A DNA stretch of 64,000 bases. Source: Carposina sasakii. Lineage: Eukaryota; Arthropoda; Insecta; Lepidoptera; Carposinidae. A program made the position numbers and the translations under genes. The notes below the pieces were generated by a model, which saw nothing but the letters and a program-made list of their open reading frames with translations, was not told the origin of the DNA and searched no databases. Below, piece by piece: positions 10,788 to 23,438 of the stretch. Positions within the stretch are counted from its first letter, which is position 1; every line of letters starts with the position of its first letter. The stretch covers positions 11,594,001 to 11,658,000 of the forward strand of contig CP053157.1 in NCBI GenBank assembly GCA_014607495.2, written 5' to 3'.

Positions 10788-12238
10788 TTGACGCGTTATC
10801 CACCCACACATACAAACCATAGTAAGCTTGGGGCGCCTACTAGAAAATACGCATACATGCGCAATACGCCGCCATTGCGATGCTTCAATCTGTGCATTGA
10901 CAGCATTATATCCATTGAAGGCCTAATCACTAAAGAAGCAGTCATTATCCTTGATAGAGAACAAGGCGGAAAGGAAAACCTTGAAAACCACAGTGTACAA
11001 ATGAAAGCCCTTTTCACAATGTCCTTGTTAATAGAAATATTAGTCAAACATGAGAAAATTACCAGTGAAATAGCTGAGAAAGTCAAGCAATACCTCAAAG
11101 AAGCCAAAGCCCCTCAAAATGGTATTGGTAAGTTGGCATCCTTGTTTACTTAAATAACCTTAAAGTTTTTTATATGTATAAATAGTGTAATAATCTTTAC
11201 TGTAAAACATTGTATTTATAACTTTACAGATAAAACACCTGATAGATCTTTACTACCGTTTGAAGAGAGAGCCGAGCTATCTTCCAATCCAGTAGCGCAT
11301 CAGCTCTTCAACATAATGTCAACTAAGAAAACCAATCTCTGTTTATCTATAGACTTAACGACAACCACAGAAATACTAGATCTACTAGACAAAGTTGGGG
11401 AACACATATGTCTGGTCAAAACTCATGTTGACATAATTGAGGACTTTACACCGGAATTTGTAATAAGACTCAAGCAAATTGCAGATAGATATAACTTCAT
11501 GATTCTGGAAGATAGAAAATATGCTGATATCGGAAACACAGTGTCCCTGCAGTATGAGAAAGGGCTGTACAAAGTAGGGTCATGGGCTGATTGTGTAACA
11601 GTACACTCCATACCTGGTGAGGGAATACTGAAGGCACTAAATGCTAGTACAACGGGTACTAATAAAGGCATATTTTTGCTCGCAGAAATGAGTTCAGAGG
11701 TAATTATTACATCATGGTTGTGTTACTAGGCCAAAGTTTTAAGAATTGAAACTTAAAACTTTGGCTTTACATTTCTATGTAAGACAGTCTTACTATAAAT
11801 TATTTTTCTTGGAACTTTCCTGGTCATTTTTTTTTTTATTTTTAGAAATGTGATTTTTTTCGTTTGCATGTTAATTACATAACAATAATATTAAGCTTTT
11901 ATTCAAGTTTAAATCAATATTCGTAAATTCTACAGGGAAATCTCATCACACCAGACTATGCAGATGCAACCGTCAAAATGGCTGAAAAATATTTAGGGTT
12001 GATAACTGGATTTGTCTGCCAGAACAAGAAAACCTTCAAGGATCCTGGACTCATTCAGCTCACTCCAGGAGTCAAGCTGGAGAGCAGTAAAGATGACCTG
12101 GGCCAGGTATACAACACTCCAGATAAGGTTATTGTGGAAAACGGAGCTGATATTGTAGTAGTTGGAAGAGGCATTGTTGCCAGTTGTTCAGATTGTCCAA
12201 AAATTCTTGAAAAAAATGATGTCGCCACAATCGCTTAG
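10788..12238 (+). pseudogene. Truncated UMPS at both ends, copy 1C
   Basis: Follows a long-form spacer. Exons 10788-11127 and 11230-11699 match the full gene (no 24-bp insertion). Exon 4 begins at 11936 but UMPS homology stops at 12180, just after VGRGIVA, and reads 18 foreign codons to a stop at 12236-12238. The last 28 residues of OMPDC (a helix and C-terminus) are therefore lost although the phosphate-binding Arg is kept. Predicted 370 aa if translated. This end breakpoint is shared with the last copies of units 2 and 3. Confidence 0.7.
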
Positions 12239-12628
12239 CTGGCAATACAATGCTACGACCTCGAAACCTTAATACTTGACGCTTACTTCTTCTTGGCGCT
12301 TCACGTGTCGCGTACGCATGACTCATCGCGCCTTCGTTCGACACGCGCACGCATAGCGTGTGACTACCACCAGCTATGAATATGAAATCGTGTCAAATTG
12401 AATATAGCGTATTCGTTCGGTCGTATTCATGACTTGTCGTTGGCGGGATATTGGTATTGTCATATAGAACGTAACGGTTTGTTTCATAGAATTGCTCCGG
12501 TGCCCGATTCTGGAACTAACATTTTTTGTATGCGTAGTGTAGAGATATTTGAAGGGAGATGGGACCTTTGGTGGTGCCCAATTTATGTAAAAAAAAATAC
12601 TTAAGAGCCAGCAGTCAAATAAAAGTCC
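12181..12628. other. Unit tail after the truncated UMPS breakpoint, unit 1
   Basis: Unassigned sequence of mixed composition. A CG-rich stretch near 12290-12365 contains a short CACGC-ATA-GCGTG hairpin. Further on, frames on both strands (for example the WDLWWCPIYV stretch near 12560) have no domain I recognise. The segment is present in all units and joins directly to the start of the next unit, except at the unit 3/4 junction where it is cut at CTTAA. Confidence 0.45.
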
Positions 12629-14204
12629 CACGGTTGCTCCGCCCACATACCCCGCCACCCGCAATGCAAGGATACGCGTTAAGATCTGCGTAGTGTTAAA
12701 ATTCGAAATTCGCGCGCTTTCGAGCAGGCGGGTCAACGCTAGGTCAAACGCAGAGAACATAAAAACCCATAGAGTCGTTATTATAATTGATTTCAATGTT
12801 ATGTTTATTTTATTTTTGTTTGCAAAATACAATTAAATTAAATTAATTAATTTATTAATAAGTAATATAGGTATGTTAAAAAATCATTCATACAATAGAA
12901 CACATTACCTGCATCATAGTTATATTTATGTATGAAATTCATCCAATGCAACAAGTATTAGGAAGTTTTGAATAAAACGAATTAATGGTAGATATCAAAG
13001 ATTTATTTTATATATCACAAAAAATAGTATCCGATACATATGTGAAATGGGACCAATTTACTCATGTAGATCGCTTTTAAAAAGGCTTTTAGGTGAGTCA
13101 ATATGTTAAAATGTTACAAGTAGTAACTTAACAAATTTTAATATTAAGATGATTATGTAAAAAAAATGCCGTTTCATTTAGGTAAATTGCTGTATGTTAA
13201 ATATAAATAGTAGGTGTTTTTTAAAAATAAAGGGTTAACAGGTATGTATAATGTGCATTCGCAATATTAGCTGTGCATAAATAAAAAAAACTTTATTTAA
13301 AGATAAATAGCGGTATGCGTATGCCACAAATATAAATTGCAGTTTGATTAGCAATATTCTCATTTGAGGATTTTGCTGTGCAGTCAGTAATTTTGATACG
13401 AATTCCAATTATTTGTGACTATAAAAAATCATTTTATTTGATGTGCGTTTAAATACTATACAATTAAATTAAATGATTTTTCTTACTAATCCTCTACACT
13501 CCCCAAGAAATATATATGTACTATTTACCTTATACAGTAAAATACCTTCTGTTCTATGCTCCACCACATCTGTTACCATCAAACTGTCAATCGGAGAGCT
13601 AAAATATGAAATGAGTTTAAAAATATCAAAAAAGTTTTAGTAGCCAAAAAGTGAAAACAAGTGAGCAAAAACAACAAAATTATAGCAGGTAGGTAGGTTC
13701 TCACTCACTTTTCTTCAAACATTACAGGTGGTATTAGTTCGGTATAAACTTTGACGGGCGACTCCAGGACTTTTTGTTCGGCACAATTTGTTTGAATTCT
13801 ATAAACAAAATATTGTAGATAAGGAACTGCTGCCGAAGATGCTACGTAGTAAGTAAAGATGGGTCGGATTAGGTAAAAATCGTACCTGATCGACCTAATA
13901 CATACTAATATTTATGCAATATGGCCGTTCCATTACTGTGATCCATTACGTATTAGATAAATACGTAGAATCTTTATTCGATGAATATTTAGTATCGGTT
14001 TTCGGTGAATGATCCATTATCTAATAAATACCTACGTAGAAAGAATAGTCGTGGAAATAGAAAATATCGTGATAATAGCGAAATGCATTTTTATATAAGG
14101 TTAAATTTTTAATATTTAGTTAAATTGTTTTTAGTTTGTGTCACATATTTTGTTTAAATAAAGGATTTTAATTTTGTAAAAAAAAAATGAAAAAAAAGTC
14201 TTGT
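12629..14204. other. AT-rich non-coding block, unit 2
   Basis: Counterpart of the unit 1 opening block. Differences I noticed are an extra A near 13650 and a shortened T/A stretch near 14090. Nothing coding is recognised. Confidence 0.5.
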
Positions 14205-14273
14205 CTGTACCCGGATACGAACCAGGAGTATCTGATTTTCGACTCTGCCGATGTAACCGCTGGGCTATTATAA
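14199..14273 (-). repeat. tRNA-derived SINE head, unit 2
   Basis: B-box-like element at 14213-14223 and A-box-like element at 14257-14267, minus strand, same sequence as in unit 1. Confidence 0.55.
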
Positions 14274-14432
14274 ACTTGATAGAGACGGTGAAAATTATCT
14301 TCATATTCTAATGATATTGTAGTATTTTTGCTAAATAATAAAATTGAAACTTATAGTCTATGCCTTACGGTTGATTTCTCATAATAAGATGATATTTTAT
14401 GCGATACCTAATACCTAATGTCGTCTTGTATC

Positions 14433-14868
14433 TGAATGCTGGGCCGTAAAGAAGAAGGATAAAAATCAATTCCATGTAAGCAAGATGAGAATGTTGAGAT
14501 GGATGTGTGGAGTTACAAGAATGGATAAAATAAGAAATGTGTATATAAGAGGAAGTTTGAAAGTTGCGCCGATCACAGACAAGTTACGAAGTAACCGTCT
14601 GTCTTGGTACGGGCATGTAAAGCTATATTATGAGTCTATGATGTAAAGCGACGGGATGAAAGGCATATTTTACAGAGAGCTTTGTGCATGAGTGTGGATG
14701 GATATAAAGAAGAGGTAGACCAAAGAAATGTTGGATGGACTGTGTGAGGGAGGATATGCGTGTACTGGGAGTGAGCCATGAGATGACGGATAATAGGGAT
14801 GAATGGAAGAAAAGTACATATTGTGCCGACCCCAAATAAATGGGAACAGGGCAGGAAGATGATGATGA
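14433..14868 (+). pseudogene. RTE-type LINE 3' fragment, unit 2
   Basis: Reverse-transcriptase C-terminal piece starting at the ATG at 14485, with the same frameshifts as unit 1, so the decay preceded the macroduplication. Ends in the GATGATGAT tail. Confidence 0.73.
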
Positions 14869-16225
14869 CCTAATCACGTTGTATTAGGTACCGACTAGTA
14901 TTGAAAAATACCTAATCCACATACCTATTCCAATATTTATGCCTCACCTGTAGTAGTAAGTAAGTTCCTTAGGTGGGTAAAAGATATTGTACCTACATAT
15001 ACTCGTAAATGTATATAAAATTTGTGTATGTGCTTCATGTGTAAAGCAGTGCGCTTATAGAATACTTCTCATGCTGTTTGTGTGATTTCGGAACTAATTT
15101 CTTTTGTAGACTTTTACATAGATAAACAAAGCAACTAGCGCCATCGTTCAAAGGAATTCTACCAATTTATAAAGGTGAAAGTTTGTATGTGTGTGAGTGT
15201 GTATGTTTGTTACTTCATCACGCAAAATCCTGAAATGTATGGAACAGCTGATTTTTTTCACTATATCGGAGTTGGCCCCATAGTGAAAGTTGTTTCTTTT
15301 TACTTTCCTAGTTTCGTGTCAAAGGCAAATCACTAATTTCGGAAAGACCTTATATTAGCTTAGGTACGTATCAGAATAACACATTATACTTTTTATCCCG
15401 GGTAAATATTTTATCCCGTAATTTCGACATTTTGTTTTTTCTGCTGTCCATTATAAAATGCATTCTCAGCACTAAACTTTACATACTTACTAATTATGAT
15501 TATAGCTACTTACACCTTTGATTCTCTCCCCTTTTTAGAAAATTCTCTCCAACGTTGAGCCATCTTCCTTTTGGAAACATATTTTTTAGTTTTATTTCCC
15601 ATTAGTCCGAACTCAATCGAGTAATACCTACACCACAAGATAATAAAAAATGCCACTGCCGTGGGCGGAAGCGACATAGACCCTACGTCGTCGGCGCACA
15701 GCGCGGTACTGAGCGTCAGCGGGCACGAAGTTACTATTTAACGCTTTTCAGTAAGCATTAGAGTAGAATATCGCTTGCACGCTAAACAACTGATTGAGCT
15801 CAGAAGTAAAGGGCGTAAGTCTCAAAAAGATTTTTATTAATTGTGTGTTCAATTATGATTGTTTTTTAATTTTGGCTTTACAAAAGTTTACTATCATTAT
15901 TATCTTGATATCCGAATTTATTTTAAACGCCTACCTCATGTAATAGCCGAAATAAAAGTAAAAATGACTAAAAAACATGTCGATTTCAAAAAACAAAACT
16001 ATCGAGCGAAAATCATTAAATCATGTTTTTGGCTTTACATGACATAGTTAAGGGTACTAAGAATATAGTGTAATAGTCTCACATTAAACAAACATGCACC
16101 CGTTTCAGCATATTTAATCAAAAAGATGATAAATAAGGTCTGCCTCCTCTTAAAACCCTTTATTAAATCAAAGACCTCGATTCGTAAGCTTCTATAATTA
16201 GGAAAGCACAAAAATTATAATAACT
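14869..16225. other. Non-coding block, unit 2
   Basis: Counterpart of 2241-3599, with one extra G near 15401. No recognised gene. Confidence 0.4.
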
Positions 16226-16511
16226 ATTATTCCGATTCAGAGTCAAGATATTCAACGTCGAGGTAGTCCACCCCCGATATTCCAGATCCTGATGGGAGGT
16301 CAACACTTGGTCTTCTTCATCAGAATTACTATTTATTTCAGAGTCAGTGGTGTCGCTTTCATCTCCTATAGAGTTAACAAATTTTTCCGTCTTGATATAC
16401 TGTTCTGCCTTTCATGGTAGTCATTTTCAATTTTTTTTCTATGTTCAACTAAATTTTTCCATGTATCAGCATCAATACTGTTAAAAGCATCTTCAGCTGC
16501 TTTTTTAATCT

Positions 16512-17013
16512 CTAATAGTAGAATAAGTCTACATTTTTCTTGGGTACTTTTTGGTTAGCTATGCCCCAGATGAGCTCTATAGGATTTAGATCACAGCGGT
16601 AAGGTGAGAGCCTTACCACTTCATGACCATGCGCCCCCAAAATCATATATGGGCTCAGGTCATCAATTTCATATATGGGCTCAGGTCTATGCTTTTTCAC
16701 AAGCATTAGTTGTGATGGCTTCCGCAGGTTTGGGTCAAACTGGATATTGTTTTGCATCAACCAGAGTTTTATTTCCTCAACTCTAGATACAGAAGTCGGG
16801 GCTTTATTTTTTACCACGCTGTGGTAAAGAGGCGTTATCCATTACCACAATATATGGCTCGTGTACATTCTGAATGAGCCGTTCTGTTACCCATTTTGTA
16901 AAATTGGTCGCATTCATTTCTGAATGGTAATCTTTCATTTTATTTTTTCCACAAAAAATCAAAAGCGCATTAGAAATAAAGCCGTCCTCACTACCAGCAT
17001 GAATAATAATCTG
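16512..17013 (-). pseudogene. DDE transposase relic, unit 2
   Basis: Same minus-strand relic and same frame break after DNAS as unit 1. An 8-bp insertion near 16515 ends the C-terminal frame early (101 codons, ending VDLFYY). Homologous but out-of-frame sequence continues down to about 16365. A CAA replaces CAG near 16759, a private substitution shared with unit 4. Confidence 0.72.
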
Positions 17014-18443
17014 TGGTGGGGTGCAGCTTGTGAAGAGCAAAGAGCGTGTGGTCAGTGGACTCGCAGTGAACGCTCGCGACATATTAACTACTTAGAAATC
17101 CTAGCGGCTTTTTTCGGCCTCAAAGTATTTGCAAAGGATTTTCACGACTGCCAAATTCTACTAAGAATAGATAATACCACCGCTATCTCATATATTAATC
17201 GTATGGGAGGTATACAATTCCCACACTTAACACAGATTACTAGAGATATTTGGCAGTGGTGCGAAAAACGTAACATAACATTATTCGCATCTTACATAAG
17301 TTCGGCTGATAATGAGATTGCGGATGCGGAGTCCCGTCGAATCCATCCGGATATCGAGTGGGAACTCGCAGATTTTGCTTATCATAAGATAATTAAGCAA
17401 TTCGGAGTTCCGAATATAGATTTATTTGCCAGTAGATTAAATAAAAAATGTGAAAAATACATATCATGGCACAGGGACCCAGACGCTTATACTATAGACG
17501 CGTTCACAGTGTCATGGTCAGAATTCTATTTTATGGTTTTCCTCCATTTGCTATTATACTTAAAACCTTAAGAAAAATATCTAACGATAGAGCTAAGGGT
17601 ATTGTAGTAGTTCCTCTTTGGACAACTCAACCGTGGTATCCCTTATTTCAAAGTCTTTTAGTTGGAAAGCCTTTAGTATTAAAAGCCAAAAAATTTATAA
17701 TATCTCATTCCAGAGAACGAGATATTCACCAAAAGATTACCCTGGTTGCCGGGATATTATCCGGACGTCGTTCCTGAAGAGAGGTGTACCATCCGGCTCT
17801 TTACCAATCATGATAGCTTCCCTCTCGGAGAGCTCCATCAACCAATACGACGCTTGTCTAAGGAAATGGTTTAATTACTGTAATATAAATAACATTTTCT
17901 TTTATGAAACGTCTGTTACTAATGTCATTAATTTTCTTACTGGTTTATATAATTCTGGATATCAGTACGGTACACTGAACTCTTGTAGATCTGCCTTGTC
18001 CTTAATTATGGGCACAACTATTGGGAATGATGACCGGATAAAACGATTTTCCTTATTTCCGTGAAAAGCCAGAAATTTGCCCAGCAGTGACTCTTCATTT
18101 TTATTGAGAACACACGAAATCATTGCGTGTACAAAATGAAACTCTTTTCATAAGTTTAAGACGACCGTATCGAGGTGTTGGTGCTAATACAATAAGTAGG
18201 TGGATTAAATCTACCCTACACGACTGTGGTATTGACACGTCTGTTTTCACAGCGCACAGCACCAGACATGCTGCTACTTCCAGAGCACGCAAACTGGGAG
18301 TTAGTCTAGATTTGATAAGAAAAACCGCTGGATGGAGTGGTACTTCAAATACCTTTGAAAGATTTTATAATCGAATTATATTACAACCTACAGATTCAGA
18401 TTCTTTTACTAAGAGTATTATGTCTGACTCTTTAAATAATTAA
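17014..18443 (+). pseudogene. DIRS-like retrotransposon relic, unit 2
   Basis: The RNase H and following region is open to 17571 (the best preserved form together with unit 3). Then a frameshift near 17530 moves the PPFAIILKTL region to another frame, and another near 17780 leads into the recombinase N-terminal part. The recombinase core (HxxR at HSTRH, Tyr in ERFYNR) lies at 18123-18443. The first catalytic Arg segment is absent, as in every unit. Confidence 0.8.
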
Positions 18444-18588
18444 GTTAATTGTTAATTATTTGAATTATTTGGGTAAAGTGATGAACAATTTATTGATTTG
18501 AAAATAAATGTGATTGCCAATAATATATAGTGTTTACTATCTGTCCTTAGTTACAAAGTTGATTTCTCTTGTAAATATATCTCAACAT

Positions 18589-19030
18589 CTACATTGTAAT
18601 CTCATCTACTGCTAATCTAGAGGACAAAGCCCGAGTATAATTAATGATTAAACGAACTTACCTGGTTAGTGAAGTTCTATCATAATTATACGAGGGCTTT
18701 GTCCGAAGAGATTAGCATCCCGCCCACCCTGAAATACCCCTATACAGAGAAATATCAACTTTGTCAGCTCATCTTACAATTATTGGCAGGCTGTGACTAC
18801 TCTAAACTAAATGATGGCCGCCGGTATCCGTGGAGGCAGGAAGACTACGACTACCCGCAAAAAAAAAAAAAGGTAAACCTTTGAGGTTTACCCTCAACTA
18901 TGTGGACGAATGTGGCGACACCTGGCGTTACTACATTGTAATCTCATCTACTGCTAATCTCTTCGGACAAAGCCCTCGTATAATTATGATAGAACTTCAC
19001 TAACCAGATAAGTTCGTTTAATCATTAATT
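18589..19030. repeat. Inverted/direct repeat block, unit 2
   Basis: 78-bp inverted arms at 18639-18716 and 18953-19030 with the 236-bp spacer in the same orientation as in units 1 and 4. Confidence 0.75.
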
Positions 19031-19506
19031 TAAGGTGTTTTATTTTAACACACTTGGATTTGCAGTGGTATCTGTGCTGGATTAATGGACTTTGAGAAAT
19101 TTTACGGAAGTTAACGAGTCCATTAACAGATTTTTAAGTTACTTTGAAAGTTAATCCGTTACTCGAAATGTTAACTTCGTTAATTAACGGATTAACTAGT
19201 TAATGCCTAGCTATGGATGTGCGGCAATTTACCTACATTGGCGCGAAGTACATTTTGTGTCACGATGGTGATTCGCGACAGGACGAACTCTTTGGCCGGA
19301 GCATTAGAATTTTCAGCAAAATACGATCTTTTCTAGTCTGTGGTACGATCCTGTCAAAAATAAAGTTGGCCACACTGCAGCTGGTAAAAAAAAACAGCAT
19401 TTTTAATTTTTAGGTTATGTGTGTTGTTTTTCTTTTTCCATATTTTCTCATTTCTAATCAAAGAATATACTACTCTGTTTCTAATTTAACTAAATTTAGC
19501 TTTGAG
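19031..19506. promoter_or_regulatory. UMPS 5' flank, unit 2
   Basis: Presumed promoter and leader by position, with the two palindromic pairs about 360-430 bases before the start codon. No promoter motif identified. Confidence 0.38.
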
Positions 19507-21726
19507 ATGGCTAATGACCAAGGTTTAGAAGAATTAGCTATCAAGCTATTCAACATAGATGCAGTGAAATTTGGTGATTTTATGACTAAAAGTGGTATAA
19601 ATACACCGGTATATTTCGACCTAAGAGTTATTGTGAGCTATCCAGATGTTATGGTACAGTATATTATACGATATCTAATAGTTTAAAAAAATTCAAATCT
19701 ATAATATGATAAAATCTATTGAATCTGTGTCCAGACCGATTTATCATTATGACCTTATCTAAGCACAATTTCCGTGCCTTCAAAGAATTTTGTCACGCTT
19801 ATTATTAGAATAATAAATAACTCATAGGTAACATAAAGTAGCGGTATGTTCCAATTGTAATAATATTGTCAGTCAGTGCTTAATGTAATACCTATCTTCA
19901 TACTTCAAATTCTGTTTTTCTATGAGTTTTAATGCTTCACAGTCGCTAGTTAGGTCCCCCCGGGATTTTCTATGCTATGTTATGCATTTTTCTGGTCGCC
20001 TCTGTTGATCCTGGCTCACAGGATTTGCAGAGGCGGGAATGAGTGGCGGGCCAATCCCCGTAATATGATAAAATATGTAATTGATATTGTGATTTCTTTA
20101 CAGGAATTGATCACAACCCTTTTGTACGAGTTTGCAGTAAAAGATAGTGAGTATGACCATTTGTGTGGTGTGCCTTACACTGCCCTGCCAGTAGCTACCC
20201 TCCTCAGCCTTATTGCTAAGAAACCAATGCTTATGAGGCGCAAAGAGGCTAAGGCATATGGTACAAAAAAAATGATTGAAGGCCATTATAAACCTGGTCA
20301 AACATGTCTTATAGTTGAGGATGTCGTCACGTCTGGCTCTAGTGTACTGGAGACAGTTAAGGACTTGCACAATGAAGGCCTAATCACTAAAGAAGCAGTC
20401 ATTATCCTTGATAGAGAACAAGGCGGAAAGGAAAACCTTGAAAACCACAATGTACAAATGAAAGCCCTTTTCACAATGTCCTTGTTACTAGAAATATTAG
20501 TCAAACATGAGAAAATTACCAGTGAAATAGCTGAGAAAGTCAAGCAATACCTCAAAGAAGCCAAAGCCCCTCAAAATGGTATTGGTAAGTTGGCATCCTT
20601 GTTTACTTAAATAACCTTAAAGTTTTTTATATGTATAAATAGTGTAATAATCTTTACTGTAAAACATTGTATTTATAACTTTACAGATAAAACACCTGAT
20701 AGATCTTTACTACCGTTTGAAGAGAGAGCCGAGCTATCTTCCAATCCAGTAGCGCATCAGCTCTTCAACATAATGTCAACTAAGAAAACCAATCTCTGTT
20801 TATCTATAGACTTAACGACAACCACAGAAATACTAGATCTACTAGACAAAGTTGGGGAACACATATGTCTGGTCAAAACTCATGTTGACATAATTGAGGA
20901 CTTTACACCGGAATTTGTAATAAGACTCAAGCAAATTGCAGATAGATATAACTTCATGATTCTGGAAGATAGAAAATATGCTGATATCGGAAACACAGTG
21001 TCCCTGCAGTATGAGAAAGGGCTGTACAAAGTAGGGTCATGGGCTGATTGTGTAACAGTACACTCCATACCTGGTGAGGGAATACTGAAGGCACTAAATG
21101 CTAGTACAACGGGTACTAATAAAGGCATATTTTTGCTCGCAGAAATGAGTTCAGAGGTAATTATTACATCATGGTTGTGTTACTAGGCCAAAGTTTTAAG
21201 AATTGAAACTTAAAACTTTGGCTTTACATTTCTATGTAAGACAGTCTTACTATAAATTATTTTTCTTGGAACTTTCCTGGTCATTTTTTATTTTTATTTT
21301 TAGAAATGTAATTTTTTTCGTTTGCATGTTAATTACATAATAATAATATTAAGCTTTTATTCAAGTTTAAATCAATATTCGTAAATTCTACAGGGAAATC
21401 TCATCACACCAGACTATGCAGATGCAACCGTCAAAATGGCTGAAAAATATTTAGGGTTGATAACTGGATTTGTCTGCCAGAACAAGAAAACCTTCAAGGA
21501 TCCTGGACTCATTCAGCTCACTCCAGGAGTCAAGCTGGAGAGCAGTAAAGATGACCTGGGCCAGGTATACAACACTCCAGATAAGGTTATTGTGGAAAAC
21601 GGAGCTGATATTGTAGTAGTTGGAAGAGGCATTGTTGCTGCAAAGAACCCGGAGGCAGAAGCTATTCTCTACAAGGACACTTTGTGGAAGTGTTATTCTA
21701 AACGCGTGTCTGGCAAAATTGAATAG
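19507..21726 (+). CDS. UMPS: UMP synthase, intact copy 2
   Basis: Exons 19507-19653, 20104-20584, 20687-21156 and 21394-21726 give a 476-aa protein that appears identical in sequence to copy 1. All OPRT and OMPDC signature residues are kept and all splice sites are GT-AG. The visible differences lie in introns: intron 3 has a T/A run reading TTTTTTATTTTTATTTTTAG and AATGTAAT where copy 1 has AATGTGAT. The same intron variant is found in several truncated copies of unit 3, evidence of exchange between copies. Confidence 0.93.
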
Positions 21727-21820
21727 AAAAATAATTGAAACCATGAACATATAAAGACTAACGGACAGTGTTAATTCATAGTAAGCTTGGTAATGAAATT
21801 CCATGGAGTAGGGATGTGTA

Positions 21821-23325
21821 TTGACGCGTTATCCACCCACACATACAAACCATAGTAAGCTTGGGGCGCCTACTAGAAAATACGCATTAATGCGCAATAC
21901 GCCGCCATTGCGATGCTTCAATCTGTGCATTGACAGCATTATATCCATTGAAGGCCTAATCACTAAAGAAGCAGTCATTATCCTTGATAGAGAACAAGGC
22001 GGAAAGGAAAACCTTGAAAACCACAGTGTACAAATGAAAGCCCTTTTCACAATGTCCTTGTTAATAGAAATATTAGTCAAACATGAGAAAATTACCAGTG
22101 AAATAGCTGAGAAAGTCAAGCAATACCTCAAAGAAGCCAAAGCCCCTCAAAATGGTATTGGTAAGTTGGCATCCTTGTTTACTTAAATAACCTTAAAGTT
22201 TTTTATATGTATAAATAGTGTAATAATCTTTACTGTAAAACATTGTATTTATAACTTTACAGATAAAACACCTGATAGATCTTTACTACCGTTTGAAGAG
22301 AGAGCCGAGCTATCTTCCAATCCAGTAGCGCATCAGCTCTTCAACATGATGTCAACTAAGAAAACCAATCTCTGTTTATCTATAGACTTAACGACAACCA
22401 CAGAAATACTAGATCTTAGTAGATCTAGTATTTCTTTGTCTAGTGACAAAGTTGGGGAACACATATGTCTGGTCAAAACTCATGTTGACATAATTGAGGA
22501 CTTTACACCGGAATTTGTAATAAGACTCAAGCAAATTGCAGATAGATATAACTTCATGATTCTGGAAGATAGAAAATATGCTGATATCGGAAACACAGTG
22601 TCCCTGCAGTATGAGAAAGGGCTGTACAAAGTAGGGTCATGGGCTGATTGTGTAACAGTACACTCCATACCTGGTGAGGGAATACTGAAGGCACTAAATG
22701 CTAGTACAACGGGTACTAATAAAGGCATATTTTTGCTCGCAGAAATGAGTTCAGAGGTAATTATTACATCATGGTTGTGTTACTAGGCCAAAGTTTTAAG
22801 AATTGAAACTTAAAACTTTGGCTTTACATTTCTATGTAAGACAGTCTTACTATAAATTATTTTTCTTGGAACTTTCCTGGTCATTTTTTTTTAAATTTTT
22901 AGAAATGTGATTTTTTTCGTTTGCATGTTAATTACATAATAATAATATTAAGCTTTTATTCAAGTTTAAGTCAATATTCGTAAATTCTACAGGGAAATCT
23001 CATCACACCAGACTATGCAGATGCAACCGTCAAAATGGCTGAAAAATATTCAGGGTTGATAACTGGATTTGTCTGCCAGAACAAGAAAACCTTCAAGGAT
23101 CCTGGACTCATTCAGCTCACTCCAGGAGTCAAGCTGGAGAGCAGTAAAGATGGCCTGGGCCAGGTATACAACACTCCAGATAAGGTTATTGTGGAAAACG
23201 GAGCTGATATTGTAGTAGTTGGAAGAGGCATTGTTGCTGCAAAGAACCCGGAGGCAGAAGCTATTCTCTACAAGGACACTTTGTGGAAGTGTTATTCTAA
23301 ACGCGTGTCTGGCAAAATTGAATAG
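21821..23325 (+). CDS. 5'-truncated UMPS, copy 2B: possible chimeric OMPDC
   Basis: Short-form spacer upstream. Exons 21821-22160, 22263-22756 and 22993-23325 stay open for 388 aa. It carries the 24-bp palindromic insertion and the S/G exon 4 variant like 1B. Unlike the other insertion-bearing copies it keeps ACA (Thr) where they have ATA (Ile) in the DLTxTTEI segment, so it is either closer to the ancestral state or partly converted by the full gene. Confidence 0.55.
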
Positions 23326-23438
23326 AAAAATAATTGAAACCATGAACATATAAAGACTAACGGACAGTGTTGTCAATACACAGAGTTAAACATTCATAGT
23401 AAGCTTGGTAATGAAATTCCATGGAGTAGGGATGTGTA

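Larger units (their letters stand above)
1..12628 (+). repeat. Macrorepeat unit 1 (12.6-kb tandem unit with UMPS)
   Basis: The first 20 bases of the window recur at 12629 and 25278 and are followed by near-identical sequence, giving tandem periods of 12,628 and 12,649 bp. Unit edges are arbitrary because the window opens mid-array. This unit holds one complete UMPS and two 5'-truncated UMPS copies. Private differences from unit 2 include absence of the 8-bp insertion seen near 16515 and a 14-bp deletion in the DIRS RNase H frame near 4736. Confidence 0.95.

Noticed and set aside
9076..12180. Regularly spaced repeats resembling a CRISPR array
   Set aside because: The repeats are 1.6 kb, contain introns and coding exons of UMPS, and have no short repeat-spacer structure.
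12398..12604. 68-codon ORF in the unit tail, repeated per unit
   Set aside because: No domain recognised, and its end changes with the A-run length in each unit; frames exist on both strands.
16924..17571. 215-codon ORF as a single protein
   Set aside because: Its first roughly 27 codons are antisense of the transposase relic; only the part from about 17014 is DIRS coding.
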